64,000 nt of DNA from Ectocarpus siliculosus (taxonomy: Eukaryota > Sar > Phaeophyceae > Ectocarpales > Ectocarpaceae), in contig FN648382.1 in the NCBI GenBank assembly GCA_000310025.1, forward strand, positions 146,178-210,177, in the 5' to 3' direction. The position numbers and the translations under genes were made by a program. The number at the start of each line of letters is the position of its first letter. Position 1 is the first letter of the stretch. The notes under the pieces were generated by a model. The model saw nothing but the letters and a program-made list of their open reading frames with translations, was not told where the DNA came from and ran no database searches. Shown in pieces: positions 33,901-45,200 of this stretch.

Positions 33901-34899
33901 TGGAATCGGCGAAGTGGGCCGCCGACGCTCTTAACCAGTCGGCGACCAAGGCCAACCCCGGGCGGCGCTCGCCGCACGAGATGTTCACCGGCGAGCAAGG
34001 GCCGTTCCGCGTGCTGCCGTTCTTCCAGCCCGGCTTCATGCGCGAGGATCGCCGCACCAAGCTCGACGACCAGGCCACCCTCTGCTTCTACCTGAACGGC
34101 GGCGACAACCACCCGAGCGGCACCGTTAAGGTCCTCAAGGCGTCCACCGGTCGCGTCGTCTACACCAACAACGTGTCGTGGGTGACGTCGGCACCAGCCG
34201 GCGAGGGGGGTTCCGCTGGTATCACCGCTGCACCGACACCCCCCCCGTTCACGCCGCCGGTCGTCTCGATCAACTTTGGCCCAGCACCGACGCCTTCGAC
34301 TGCCGCAACGCCACCTGCCGCAACGCCGCCGCCAGCGACCACGCCGCCGTCCGCTCCCACGCCTTCACAGCCGCCCTCTGCCACTTCGCCGCCACCGTCG
34401 GCGACCCCCGCCCCTGGCCAGCCGTCTTCTGCCTCTTCGCCGTCACCGTCGGCGACCCTCGATCCAGACCAGCCGCCGCCGCCGGACCCCGCGATGCCCC
34501 CGCTTACGGCTCACGCCATGCGGCAGCTTCGCCCGGGTACAAAGGCCGAGGGTATGACAGACCCGCGGCTGCCAAGCCGTACGAGATCGGGCACGAGGCA
34601 CAGCACAGGACTCATCTCGATGCTAGACAAGAACACTCTGGTGTCGATGCTGAAGGCTCGGAGCGCGGTGGATGAGGAGCGCAGGGAGCTGGGGAGGGCG
34701 GAGGCCGGAGAGCCGGGGGGAGCGGGGGCCGGAGAACAGGCGGGAGCACTCGCAGCGGTGGACCCGGGGGCTGGAGGAGCGGGCTTTCCACTCGCATTTG
34801 CAACGCTCCTCGCCAACCGGGAAGACATCGACGCCACGCTGCGAGACCAGCGCCCGCCGGAGCAACGCCCTGACCTTCCTCACTGCCAGGCCAGCGACC

Positions 34900-36390
34900 T
34901 CCGTGTCCCCAAGAGCTACAAAGAGGCCATGGCGTCGGGGCACCGGCACCTTTGGAGCGACTCTATGCAAAGGGAGTTTTATGGCTTGTTGGAAGCAGGG
35001 ACTTTTACTCCGGCGAAGTAGCAACTAGTGGAGAACGCAATTAACGCTAAGTGGGTATTCGATTGGAAGGCAGATGAGTTTGGATGGCCCACTAAGGTAA
35101 AGTCGAGACTTGTAGCGAGAGGTGATATGCAGAGAGAGTACATTGACTTTGGAGAGCTGTACGCGCCTACCGTTTCTGTTTCGTGTGTTAGGATGTTGGC
35201 TGCGTTGGCGTGCGAGTTGAACCTCGACTTGTGTCATTTCGATATTGAGTAAGCTTTTGTGCGTTCGGAGTTAGAGGAAGACGTGTACATGCGTTTGCCG
35301 CAGGGATGTGGAGCTCTATCTAGAATGATTTTAAAACTAGGCAAGAGTCTGTATGGCTTGAGACAGGCATCTAGGCAGTGGCATGCAATGCTGAAGAGGT
35401 GTTTGGTGGCGTTAGGTTTTGAGCAGTGCATGGCCGATGCTTGTGTGTTTCGTTTGATTGAGGATGGATGTGTTGTTTTGATTTTAGTAGTACATGTACA
35501 TGACATTTTTGCTGTGGGAGAGAGGGAGAGATGTGACAAGTTTGGCGCCGACTTAACAAGTCCGTGCCAGTGAAGAACCTGGGAGAGTTGAGATGGTATT
35601 CTGGGTGCTTTTACGAGAGGAACAAGGAGACCGGTAGGTTGACGATTTCTCAGCAGACTTTCACGGACGATCTAGCAGCAGAATATGGAGTAGTGGGAGG
35701 TAAGAGCGTTCCGATGTCTTCGGGGGTGAAGCTTTCTGATTTTGATGCGGATGAGGTGGCGACAGACTTTCCGTTTCGTGAGCTGGTAGGATCGTTGATG
35801 TGGCTGGCGACTCAAACTAGGCCAGCCATTGCGAATGCAGCGATGGATATTTTAGGCTATGCGAGGAGGACGAGTCACTTTGGTATTTCGTTTCAGCGAG
35901 GTACGGTAGAAGGATTCAGCTTGCAGGGGTACGCTGATGCGGACTTTGCAAGCAAGGCAGCAGACCGTAGGTCGGTATCAGGGGGAATCGTGACGTGTGG
36001 AGGAGGCACTGTGTCTTGGTTTTCCAGAACGCAAAAGTGCGTCACGCTTTCGACGACAGAAGCAGAGTACGTCGCGCTTGGTGACATAGTGAAGGAGATT
36101 TTGTTTTTGAGGCAGATTTGGCGTTTCATGTTGCCGCAGGTCGGCATGCCGTGCATCCCGTCTTCGAGGACAACCAGGGGGCGATTCAACTAGCGCAGAA
36201 CCCCATCTCAAACTCGAACTCGAAGCACATAGATGTAAGGCACCATTTTCTCAGGGAACTGGTAGAGAGGAAGGAAATTTCGGTGATCCACGTGCCGTCT
36301 CCGTACCAGCGTGCAGATTTTCTCACGAAGAACTTGCCGAAGGACGCTTTCGAGTCTCACCGTGATTTTGTAATGAATTTGGCATGAACA
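34900..36390 (+). other. Reverse transcriptase and RNase H region of the copia element
   Basis: RT blocks include KSRLVARGDMQ and KSLYGLRQASRQWHAML. RNase H blocks include LQGYADADFASKAADRRS, LSTTEAEYVALGD and SNSKHIDVRHHFLRELV. All are hallmark copia signatures. Confidence 0.88.
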
Positions 36391-36631
36391 TTTTATTGTT
36401 TTTCTGATGGGTTGTGTTTTGGTTTTGTTTTGTTTCTCGTTTTGTTTCCCGTTTTCTTTCATTTCCCGCGCCAAGTATTTGTTACGCGCGATGCAGTATT
36501 CATGTTCCTTTACTTTGAATTGTTTTTCTCTCTTATGTTATTCTGGTCGAGTCTTGATGGCATATATTCTTGGAAAGATGTATTTTGGTTGAGATATCGA
36601 GTGTTCGCGAAGTTTTCAGTGAGTAACTGTT

Positions 36632-36645
36632 GCGAGCAGGGGGGA
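36632..36645 (+). other. Polypurine tract of the copia element
   Basis: GCGAGCAGGGGGGA lies immediately before the 3' LTR, the expected plus-strand primer. Confidence 0.8.
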
Positions 36646-36967
36646 TGTTAGATATACTCGCAGCAGTATCTGGTAGTGAGGATCCCAGGGGGATACGTGT
36701 CGGGAATTTCGTGTGTTGCAGGGTACCATCGGTGCAGTCACGGGGACCCTTTTGGCGTGGTTGGTGCGATGAAGCTTGCGTGCGTGCTGCGCTCTTCTTC
36801 TCTCTCTCTCCACCACCACCACCGTCTCTCTCCAATCAAGTTTCCTTCTCCCACTCTCTCTCCAACTCTCTCTCAACCTCTCTCTCTCGGCCTAACACGG
36901 CCGACTACCCAGTGCCCCAACTAACGTCCAGAACATGCTTGCTGCACCCCGCGTAGTTTACCTTTCA
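36646..36967 (+). repeat. Copia 3' LTR
   Basis: 322 bp with the same ends as the 5' LTR, two substitutions, then the CCACA target duplication. Confidence 0.95.
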
Positions 36968-37042
36968 CCACACGTCGCAAAAAAAAAAAAGTTGAGCGGG
37001 ATACCTTATATAGAACACCGCCTTCTCTGTTGTTTCAGGCAG

Positions 37043-37637
37043 GTTTGCTTCCACAGCCCGGGAACCCATCCCACTCTTGTATTTCGGCCTACAAGACTCC
37101 AATCGACGCAAGCACCGGTAGGAGAGTGCGTGGCAGATGCCGTGACAGTACAACTCCACTCTCCTACGACATCTATGTACAGTACTACTGTCCTCCTGCG
37201 CGGTAACGACATGGCGAGAGCTCTACGTGTACCTGTCGTCGACACATACATGTGGCAGCCGCGCGACACACGAACGGATGTTTGCATCGCATCGTACTAT
37301 GGTTCGCCGTGACAGGAAGTATCCCATCCAGTTAGGTCGTTGCCGTAGTACGCGGACGTCGTTCGGCGTCTAGTCCATACTACTGCTGTAGCAAAAACAC
37401 AGCAGCAGCAGTAATCGAGCTATGCATGCAATTTTTTGCTCTGGTTCACTTTTGCCTCCACAACCTGAGAATCTCACGGCTGTATCTCGACCTACAAGAC
37501 TCCAATCAACAAACCAGCACTACTGGCAGAAGTGCGTGGAAGATGCTGTGACAGCACAACTAAGTCGACACTCGTACAACTTCTATGTACAGTCGGCGTC
37601 TGGTCCATACTGCTGTAGAAATACAAAAATCGAGCCA
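37043..37637. repeat. Diverged direct duplication
   Basis: Segment 37043-37423 and shorter segment 37450-37637 share CCTACAAGACTCCAATC, GTGCGTGG.AGATGC.GTGACAG, TCTATGTACAGT and CGGCGTCT.GTCCATACT. Identity is moderate and one copy lacks an internal block. No coding potential. Confidence 0.7.
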
Positions 37638-37660
37638 TCTTTTTTTTTTTTCCCATACTA

Positions 37661-38014
37661 ATGCGAAGGTGTACCTACCGATTCTGGTAAAAGTCAATCG
37701 ACGGATACCCTGCGAATCGGGTCCTCCTTAACACTCTCCACCCACAGAATTTACCCTCAACTGGGAACCTCTTGTGGCCAGGACGGGTAATTCGATGGAA
37801 GTGTCACAAGGTTCTTTATAGGATCGATTCCAAGAGGTGTTCTCAGGACTGACACACATGGTGTCCATCAGAAAATGTCCAAGTCAGGAGAAAAAACGTG
37901 CACCCAAGGAGATTCGAACCAGTATCCTGCCGCTGACGCCATATGCGAAGGTGTGTGTACCGATTCTGGTAAAAGTCAATCGACGGATACCCTGCGAATC
38001 GGGTTCTCCTTAAC
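37661..38014. repeat. Direct repeat pair of ~70 bp with a B-box-like motif between
   Basis: The block ATGCGAAGGTGT...CCGATTCTGGTAAAAG...GCGAATCGGGT occurs at 37661-37732 and 37943-38014. Between them, on the minus strand at 37912-37921, lies GGTTCGAATC, a perfect B-box core. The surrounding sequence does not form a tRNA. Confidence 0.7.
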
Positions 38015-38080
38015 GCTTACTAATAACAAGAAATGTATCACGTCACGACGACCATCCTGTGAGTATATGTATATATAACA

Positions 38081-38506
38081 TGATGATGGTGGTCGAGTAG
38101 ATCATGTTGTGCGGGGTGGAGAAACCTCACTCCGCGCAAGGGGGATGATCGCACAACGTCGTGTTAAAAAATGGTCAAGCATCCTCGAGGCAGTTACACA
38201 GTGCTTACAACTAACTGTCTCTGGAAGTGAAAGCACCAGAAAATAAATTAAGTCATACGTACTTGTAGCTGTCATCCGTACGCAAGGAAGTAAGCACAAG
38301 ATGCCGAACACCCTTAGCAGGATGCGGCTCACCCTTCATGCGACTCGCCAAATACCTCACGGCGCTTCGCGCTTGGTGATGTGAGAGCCTGGTCCGCGGT
38401 GAGAACCCGGCGTGCTCCGTCCCGGCTTCGTAGGGATGCGAGGTCAATGGTCTAACGACTACGTACGGCATGCACGACTATGAGTACACCCCCCCCCTCC
38501 CCCCCT
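38081..38506 (+). mobile_element. SINE-like element with poly-C tail, copy 4
   Basis: Same body and tail as copies 1-3 but without the hairpin module upstream, so its 5' boundary (just before TGGTGGTCGAGTAGATC) is the best estimate of the element start. It has a few short insertions (for example ACGT near 38262) and a C-run broken by T, suggesting an older insertion. Confidence 0.65.
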
Positions 38507-38784
38507 CCTGGTCCGCTGATTTTCGGTGCCTACCCCCTGTTGTTGTGTAAAAAATACTGGGAGGGGGGGAGGGGGTGACGCCACCCGCCGAAGCGTTCGA
38601 GTCGCGCAAGCTTTTATTTGCAAGTAGGTCGTGCAAATAGAGGTAGCCCGCCGAAGTCGCCGAAGTTCTTCAGTAGTAGTGCTTGCCCATTTGTCGAGAA
38701 CCTAAGGTTCCATAAGGTTCCCGGAATATTCTCGTTATTGTTCTGGTTCTGTTGTGCACACCTCCAGTAGTGACACCCTAGGCT

Positions 38785-39005
38785 TTCACCGTGCAGCAAC
38801 CTAGCACTAACTGTGCACAGCAGCCTAGCCCTACAGCAATAGCCCTACAACGTAGCCCTCGCCACTCTTGCGCCGCGGCTTAGCCTAAACGGTACAGCAG
38901 CAACCTAGAACGTTAACTCGGTCGGTACATCAACCTAGCTTTTCGGCCGTGCAGCAACCTAGCGCCCGTGCAGCAACCTAGCGCTGACGCAACCTAGGTA
39001 GCGCC
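38785..39005. repeat. Degenerate GCAGCAACCTAGC repeats
   Basis: Short, irregularly spaced repeats of the type (GTGCA)GCAACCTAGC and CAATAGCCCTACAACGTAGCCC. No coding potential. They precede a TTAGGG tract. Confidence 0.65.
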
Positions 39006-39088
39006 GCGGCTTGCCGCGGCCTAGGCTTGCTTGTGGTACAGTGATCCAGCACTTTCCCAATGCTATAGGTTTGGGTCGGGTCTTTTCG

Positions 39089-39123
39089 GTTGGGTTGGGG
39101 TTAGGGTTAGGGATAGGGTTAGT
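39089..39123 (+). repeat. Interstitial telomere-like TTAGGG tract
   Basis: GTTGGGTTGGGGTTAGGGTTAGGG (two perfect TTAGGG units and several one-base variants) lies between unique sequences. Confidence 0.7.
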
Positions 39124-42100
39124 TAGCTTCATGGCTATATGCTAGCTTTACTTTGGAGGGGTGCAAAAAAAAGTACAGCAAGAAGCGGGTCGAACCAGTA
39201 AGGCATATAGCTTCTAAAGGTCACGCTTCCGCCATCCTCGCCACCCACCCACCCACCAGTCGATCCTCGGGCTATAAACTGCTGTTGCATACGGGAAGTT
39301 TCCGAGAACTTTCTTTTCTCGTCAAAGGGCTAAGCACCGCTCTAGTTCTTATCTTCCAGCTGTAAGATTTGTAATAATGGACCCCGTTCTTATCTTGACC
39401 TCGAGTTTGGACACCTCGATACAATAATAAATACGCACCTGTTCTTCTGGCCCGTACCAAATCGATGCAAAACAAACGAAGCAAATCGGAGTTGATTTCG
39501 ATTTTTAAAGCCAGTCAGTGCGAAGTGTTCAGCAGTCGTGTATCAGTCTGTACTGCTGTGCGCCGCCCCTTTTTTTTTCAAGACCTGAAACTTTTGCGTG
39601 TGTGTGTGTTTTTGGCCCGTGCCTACTGATCAGCGCGAAATACCGGGCGAAATTGAAGTATGTTGCGCTTGAGCCCACATTCCGTATCCGGGCACCCACG
39701 GGCCCCCCTTGACCAGTAACGCCACCACCCCCGTTTCTCGCAAATGGTGCCATGACCGGAAATGTTCGCTGTATTGTACGTGCTCCCGCCCCCTTTGCCT
39801 ACAATTCGCAACTTCTTTGAGCCGAATCCGAGCAGCAGGTGTCTTCGAGAAACGCGCCCGTGCGATGAGATGCCCACGGGCTGTAGTAGTGTAGTCAACC
39901 AAATAGAAAACGTACACCGAACCGTACACTTGTTTTGGATGGATCACAGCCAATCAGCAATCATGCACGTATCGTACAGAGTCGTGCCATAGTATTTTTA
40001 AGTGTTTTGGATGGATGCTGTACGTTTCAAGTTTTCAGCAAACATTCAAATTGATATGTACTACTGTTGTAGGTACATGATGCGCATCTACCAGCTTCCA
40101 GCTTTCAGCAACTTTGCTACCAAATCATGGTTACCCGTGCATGCTGCGTGCTCGAGAAGAGCCCTCAACCACTGCGCCCATTGCTCGGGCATCGCCCTAT
40201 CGCACACCAATTTGAAGATCGCCTCTCCAGCCGCTCCAAAATGCTTGCACGCTCTTCATACCCCGGCATTAGGGTATGACTCTGGGGGCGTCGCACTTTC
40301 ACGCGTGAAGATGTTGGCACTAATACATCCCGTCCTGTACTACCTATCTATGCGGGGACATTCAGGTCGGGTTAGTGGGTCTACTCGCACCGCTGAATGT
40401 CATGATCTCGACCGCACGTTCTTCGTAGAATTTGGACGCAAGCACAATAAACTAGTGGGTGTTACGCCCAATTTTTTATCACCGTACTGACTGCTGCTGC
40501 ACCACGTTTGTTTTGGGTTTGCATTTTGTCGTGAAAAGTTTCCATGACTCGGATATGCACTACGGTTTGTGCTTCATGCACTCTTGTTTCACGGGCTCCG
40601 GAGGACTGTTCCTGTTCCCATCACTCTACTCTAACCCTATCCTTGCGGGGTAGGTTCCTCGCTGTACACGTATAAGGTATGATGGGCGCTGACCTAACAT
40701 CAGGTCACTATCATGCGGCGAATCAGCAGGTCTCTCGCCAAGACCGTCTCGTGTGTTGCACAGCCCCGCGGTTGGGGCTCTTTTTTATCTTGACGGCCTC
40801 ACGGGAAGGGCATTAAAAGGTGCTTCTATGCAACATCTCTTGCTGCGGTAGCTTGGTTGGCTTGTACTCTCGGGAGATCGTTGGTGTTCCTGAGAGAGGC
40901 AGGGAAACGGAGCTTCGGAGAAACATGGGAACTAATCCACATTAAGAAGTCACACCGTAACCCCCAGAACACCAGTGACCCGACTGCTTTGGGCGGGTGA
41001 TAGAATGCGATATTTCTCAAAGCTGTCCTCCCAACAATCCAACACACGCAGCAGGGCCGCGCCTGCACTACAAAACGTAATGTTTTCATTGTGTGAGCGT
41101 GAGACAAAATGTACGACCTTGGGGAGGTTGGGATTGCTGAATTGAGCTGTTGAACCGGGTACGATAAGCAAGCGTTGTATGCCTGGCACGTCCTGCGATC
41201 AGTTCGCGTAGCGCAACCACGGCCTTGAGGACTCAACACAACACCAACATGCACCTGTCTTTTTTTCTGCAGTTTCAGCACACGCGCAAAAAAGTCAAGG
41301 GTGCCATCCCCCTGTCGGTGCCGCTCGAGAGCAAGAAATGAAACGGGCCACGACCATTTGTTTGTGTTTACGTTTTGTCGACAACAAATTGACACAATGA
41401 CTATTCTCGAACGACCCCTCTCTCCGGAGCTGGCACTTCTGTTGCTGTTGATGGGATGACTTCTTGTGGTTGCATCTCTCCCAACAACACGCGCGCACCA
41501 CCTTGAAGCCACCCCCAACACTATGCATACGTGCATAATTATTTGATTGATGCCCCCCGTAAAATAACAAAACTAGCGTATTGCAGCACTCTCGTTTAAC
41601 CGACCCGCATCATGTAGCAAAGCACCTGCACTCGTCAGCGTGGAATCCCTCCTACTTTGCGCACGCCAAAATCATCCTTGCGGCCATCTTTCGACGGGGC
41701 GGACACATACGCAAGCGGGGAGGAAAATACATACATATGCAAAACACATCCACCCCATTCGGCAACACTGGTGCGCGTGCCTCCCCCCCCGTCGTCAACT
41801 CTCTTCGTCCAAGTTGGAGACACGCGTGATCGAAAGCGCACATGACGAGTCGACAACTTCGCCGATCCTCGTCCTTCCCTTCTCATATGCATACACCCTA
41901 TCGGATGGTCCGAGTAGCAACCAATCCAAGAGCAGCATACATCCAAGCCATATCCTCCCCTTTGCTACCAAACGACGCCGCGAGATATGCCTCGCCCACC
42001 CCCCAGCCTCCCCCCCTTTGTGAAAGATGCACCAAGAAAACATGAGCCTATTAGATTCCCACATTTCCATCCTCCCCCTCGCTAGACGTACGCATATGCT

Positions 42101-42258
42101 CGATTCCGCCGGCCCTAATCGGGCCGCCCGCCCCATGTCGACGACCTTCGGTCGTGACGAGAGGACACCTCGACTCCAACCCCCCGCGATGTGATACCGG
42201 AAACCCTCCTTTGGACCCTTGCCCCCCTCGCTAGTCCTGTCCCCGAAGCTAAAATACC
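39124..42258. other. Intergenic, nothing recognised
   Basis: Open frames such as 40002-40490 (plus) and 40826-41536 (minus) show no domain, codon pattern or splice structure that I trust. The last few hundred bases are probably the 3' UTR of the aconitase gene on the minus strand. Confidence 0.45.
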
Positions 42259-45200
42259 TTACGCCGACGCGTTCGTCGCCTTCATCAAGTTCAACGCGCT
42301 GCCGGCCTTGAACCACTCGATCTGCTCCGCGTTAAAGGTGTGGTTAACTTGGATGTCGAACGGCGCGCCCCCGTCCGCGGGCTTGACCTCGAGGGCCAGT
42401 GGCTTCCCCTCCGAGAACGTGCCGAGACCCTTGATGGACACCCTGAAGCAAAAAACGGGGGACGGTCGTGTGTGGGGATTAGTACCACGGCTTAGGAGAG
42501 GCTGCGGTGCGCAATACGGTACACAGACCTCCTGACGACGGGGGGTTCATTGAACCCCAGGCCTATACTCTTCTGTAGATTGCAGGGTTGAAATTACCCG
42601 GACATGGGGCGTCGGTGTCTTGGCCGGAAACAACCACGAAGCTCCTGATGGTCATGAAAACACAGAGGGATCGGGCAAAAGCCAGAGGGGCAACCTCCCC
42701 CGCTCCAACCAAACACTCGGAGGAGCTCACTTGTCCTTGCCCGAGATGCGGTCGTAGTCGGACGGCTTGTCGAAGACCAGGGGGAGCATCCCCTGCTTCT
42801 TGAGGTTGGTCTCGTGGATGCGCGCGAACGACTTCACCACCACAGCCCTGCCCCCGAGGTGCCTTGGCTCGAGCGCCGCGTGCTCTCGCGAAGACCCCTC
42901 TCCGTAGTTGTCGTCTCCGACCACAACCCACCCGAGCCCGGCCGCCTTGTATTGGCGAGCGATGTCGGGCACCTTGCCGAATTCCCCGGTAACCTGTGGG
43001 TTTGAATTGGGTTTCGAGGTGTGGAAAGTGTGTGTGCCGTGTGTAGATTGCCGTGTGCGGCGGCTGCTTCCCCAATTGGATTAGGTTTCTCGACGAGACG
43101 TCAGCCGCAAGAATTCGTGCTCCCGTGTCGGGATGGTCACGCGCGGTTACCGCCTAGAGGTAGTGTGTGCGTGCCGTGCAGGTAATTGCTGGCGTTCCAG
43201 GCGCGAAGCCGCTTTGGTTCTGCTTTTCTACGGTTCAGGGCGGGGTGTGAGTCGGGTGAGATACGGGGAAAAGAGGTCGTTAGTCCTTCCCTCCGTTGAA
43301 GATAAAAAGAAGGGCAAGCACGTATGCATCCGAAAATCTGTCAAAGCCAACGCAACGCACTTCCAGACCCCGCGCGGGGCATGGCGTGCTTTTCCATGCG
43401 CTGCTGACACTGACCTGGTTCTGCACGCTGTTGACCTCGTCGTTCTCCGCGTTGATGGCGCCGATGAGCATGTTGTTGGAGATGTTGTCCAGGTGGCCGC
43501 GGAACTTGAGCCACGGGCCGGCCATAGAGATGTGGTCCGTCGTGCACTTGCCCTTTGCCTGCAACACGCCAGCGTGTACATACGTTGCGGTTAGAACTCA
43601 AAACATGCCTCATGACAAGAGCGTGCGCGCGGACATTTGTTTTTGCCGTCGATTTCGCCAGGACGTGCTTGCTTCCGTCGCAAGAGTTATCTTGATCCAT
43701 ACGTGGGAGGTATAACGTGTGTGCCGTGTTAGTTCACTAGTTTTTCTTGTTTTTCGGAGGGAAAATGGGAACGCCGACAAAGGGTATCGCGAAAGTGAGT
43801 CAACACACACGAAAAAAACAGTCGTTGGTATAACCGAATACGACCAGATCACCTACAAGCATCAACTGCCTTTCCTGGCCGCCCAACTGCTATTATAGTA
43901 CTTTTCACGGTGACAAAAATCATTACGATCAAACCAACACCACCGCCAGTGGGGTTAAACTTCAACCGTAACTTACCTTGATAAGAACCGGCAAGTCCTC
44001 GAGATCAGTCCCTTCCCACGCCTGGAATGGCTCCAGCAGTGCAAGGCGTGCCGACTCGGGGGACACAGCCACCGACAGCCCCGTCGCATCCTCCGGCGAG
44101 GGCTGCCAAAACAAAAACAATACAAGCGGTGGGGGGGGGGGTATCTTGTGAGGAGGAGACCCTTCGTACCTATCAAAAAAAAAAAAAACACACACACAGA
44201 GAGGCGAGGGAACACTCATCAAAATGAAATGGTGAAAACGAAAATAAAAGGCAGAGGAACGTCAACTCGGCAAAGAAACCAGGGGCGGAAAAGGTTGCCA
44301 AAAACCAAACAAAAACACACACGCAAACCATCCGCCGCGAGCAACATCATCTCTCCAACAGTCGGCTGGAAATAACGCTTTTGTTCGCTCAGGCGTGAAA
44401 AACGAAGATACCCATGCATACACCACCACCATGAGAACGGCGGCGGCATCAGGGAGGGAGGAAACCAAGACAAGACACTGGCAAAAAAGAGTACAAACAA
44501 AAAAAAAACTCCTTTTGTTGTGCGCCTCCATTGATGGAAACCCCACGGACGACCCGTACTGTGTGCACACCTGGAACGTGTCCTCTCCCGGGTCGAATCC
44601 CTTCACGGGGAGCTCCTTCCCGAAGGGAGCCTCGAACTTGAAGGACCCTCCGTCCGCGGTAGGGATGGAGTCGGTCTCGGGGTTGAAGGTCACGCTGCCC
44701 GCCAGCGCCGTTGCCACCACCATCTCGGGCGAAGCCACGAAGGCGTGCGTCTGTCGTTTGTGTTGCCAGGGGGGGGGGGGGGGTAGCGGATGAGCGGAAG
44801 AAAAAATGAATTCGGTTAGTAGTAAAAACGGGCCGCGTGTTTTGAAGATTAGTGGGTTGCGTGGGGGGGGGGGGAAGGTAAATCGATTCGGTCACCCTCA
44901 CATCCCGAGGTACCGTCAACCAGAGGAATGCATGAACATGGAAAACCAGGGGTTGGGGTTGGCACGACCACCACCACTTGAACCACTACCCCGGCAGCAG
45001 CCATGTAGGAGAGCCTAGCCTAGTACTACTATACTAGTATTACTGTACTAGTATTACTTTACCTGGGGGTTGCCGTCGTTACGCTTGGCGAAATTTCTGT
45101 TGTACGAGGTGATGATGGTGTTCTTCTCCCCCTGCTTCTCCGACCGGTTCCACTGCCCGATGCACGGGCCGCAGGCGTTGGCCAGCACGGTGGCGCCGGC

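Larger units (their letters stand above)
29970..36967 (+). mobile_element. Ty1/copia LTR retrotransposon
   Basis: A 7.0-kb element on the plus strand with 322-bp LTRs and a perfect 5-bp target duplication CCACA (29965-29969 and 36968-36972). Parts in order: 5' LTR, gag from the ATG at 30387, protease near 32.4 kb, integrase about 33.3-33.9 kb, reverse transcriptase about 34.9-35.5 kb, RNase H about 35.9-36.3 kb, polypurine tract, 3' LTR. Integrase before RT is diagnostic for Ty1/copia. The coding part is a fossil with about five breaks. The LTRs differ at two positions (about 99.4% identical), so the insertion is young. Confidence 0.95.

Noticed and set aside
37900-37935. tRNA gene on the minus strand
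   Set aside because: The B-box is perfect but the T-stem does not pair and no acceptor or anticodon stem can be drawn.
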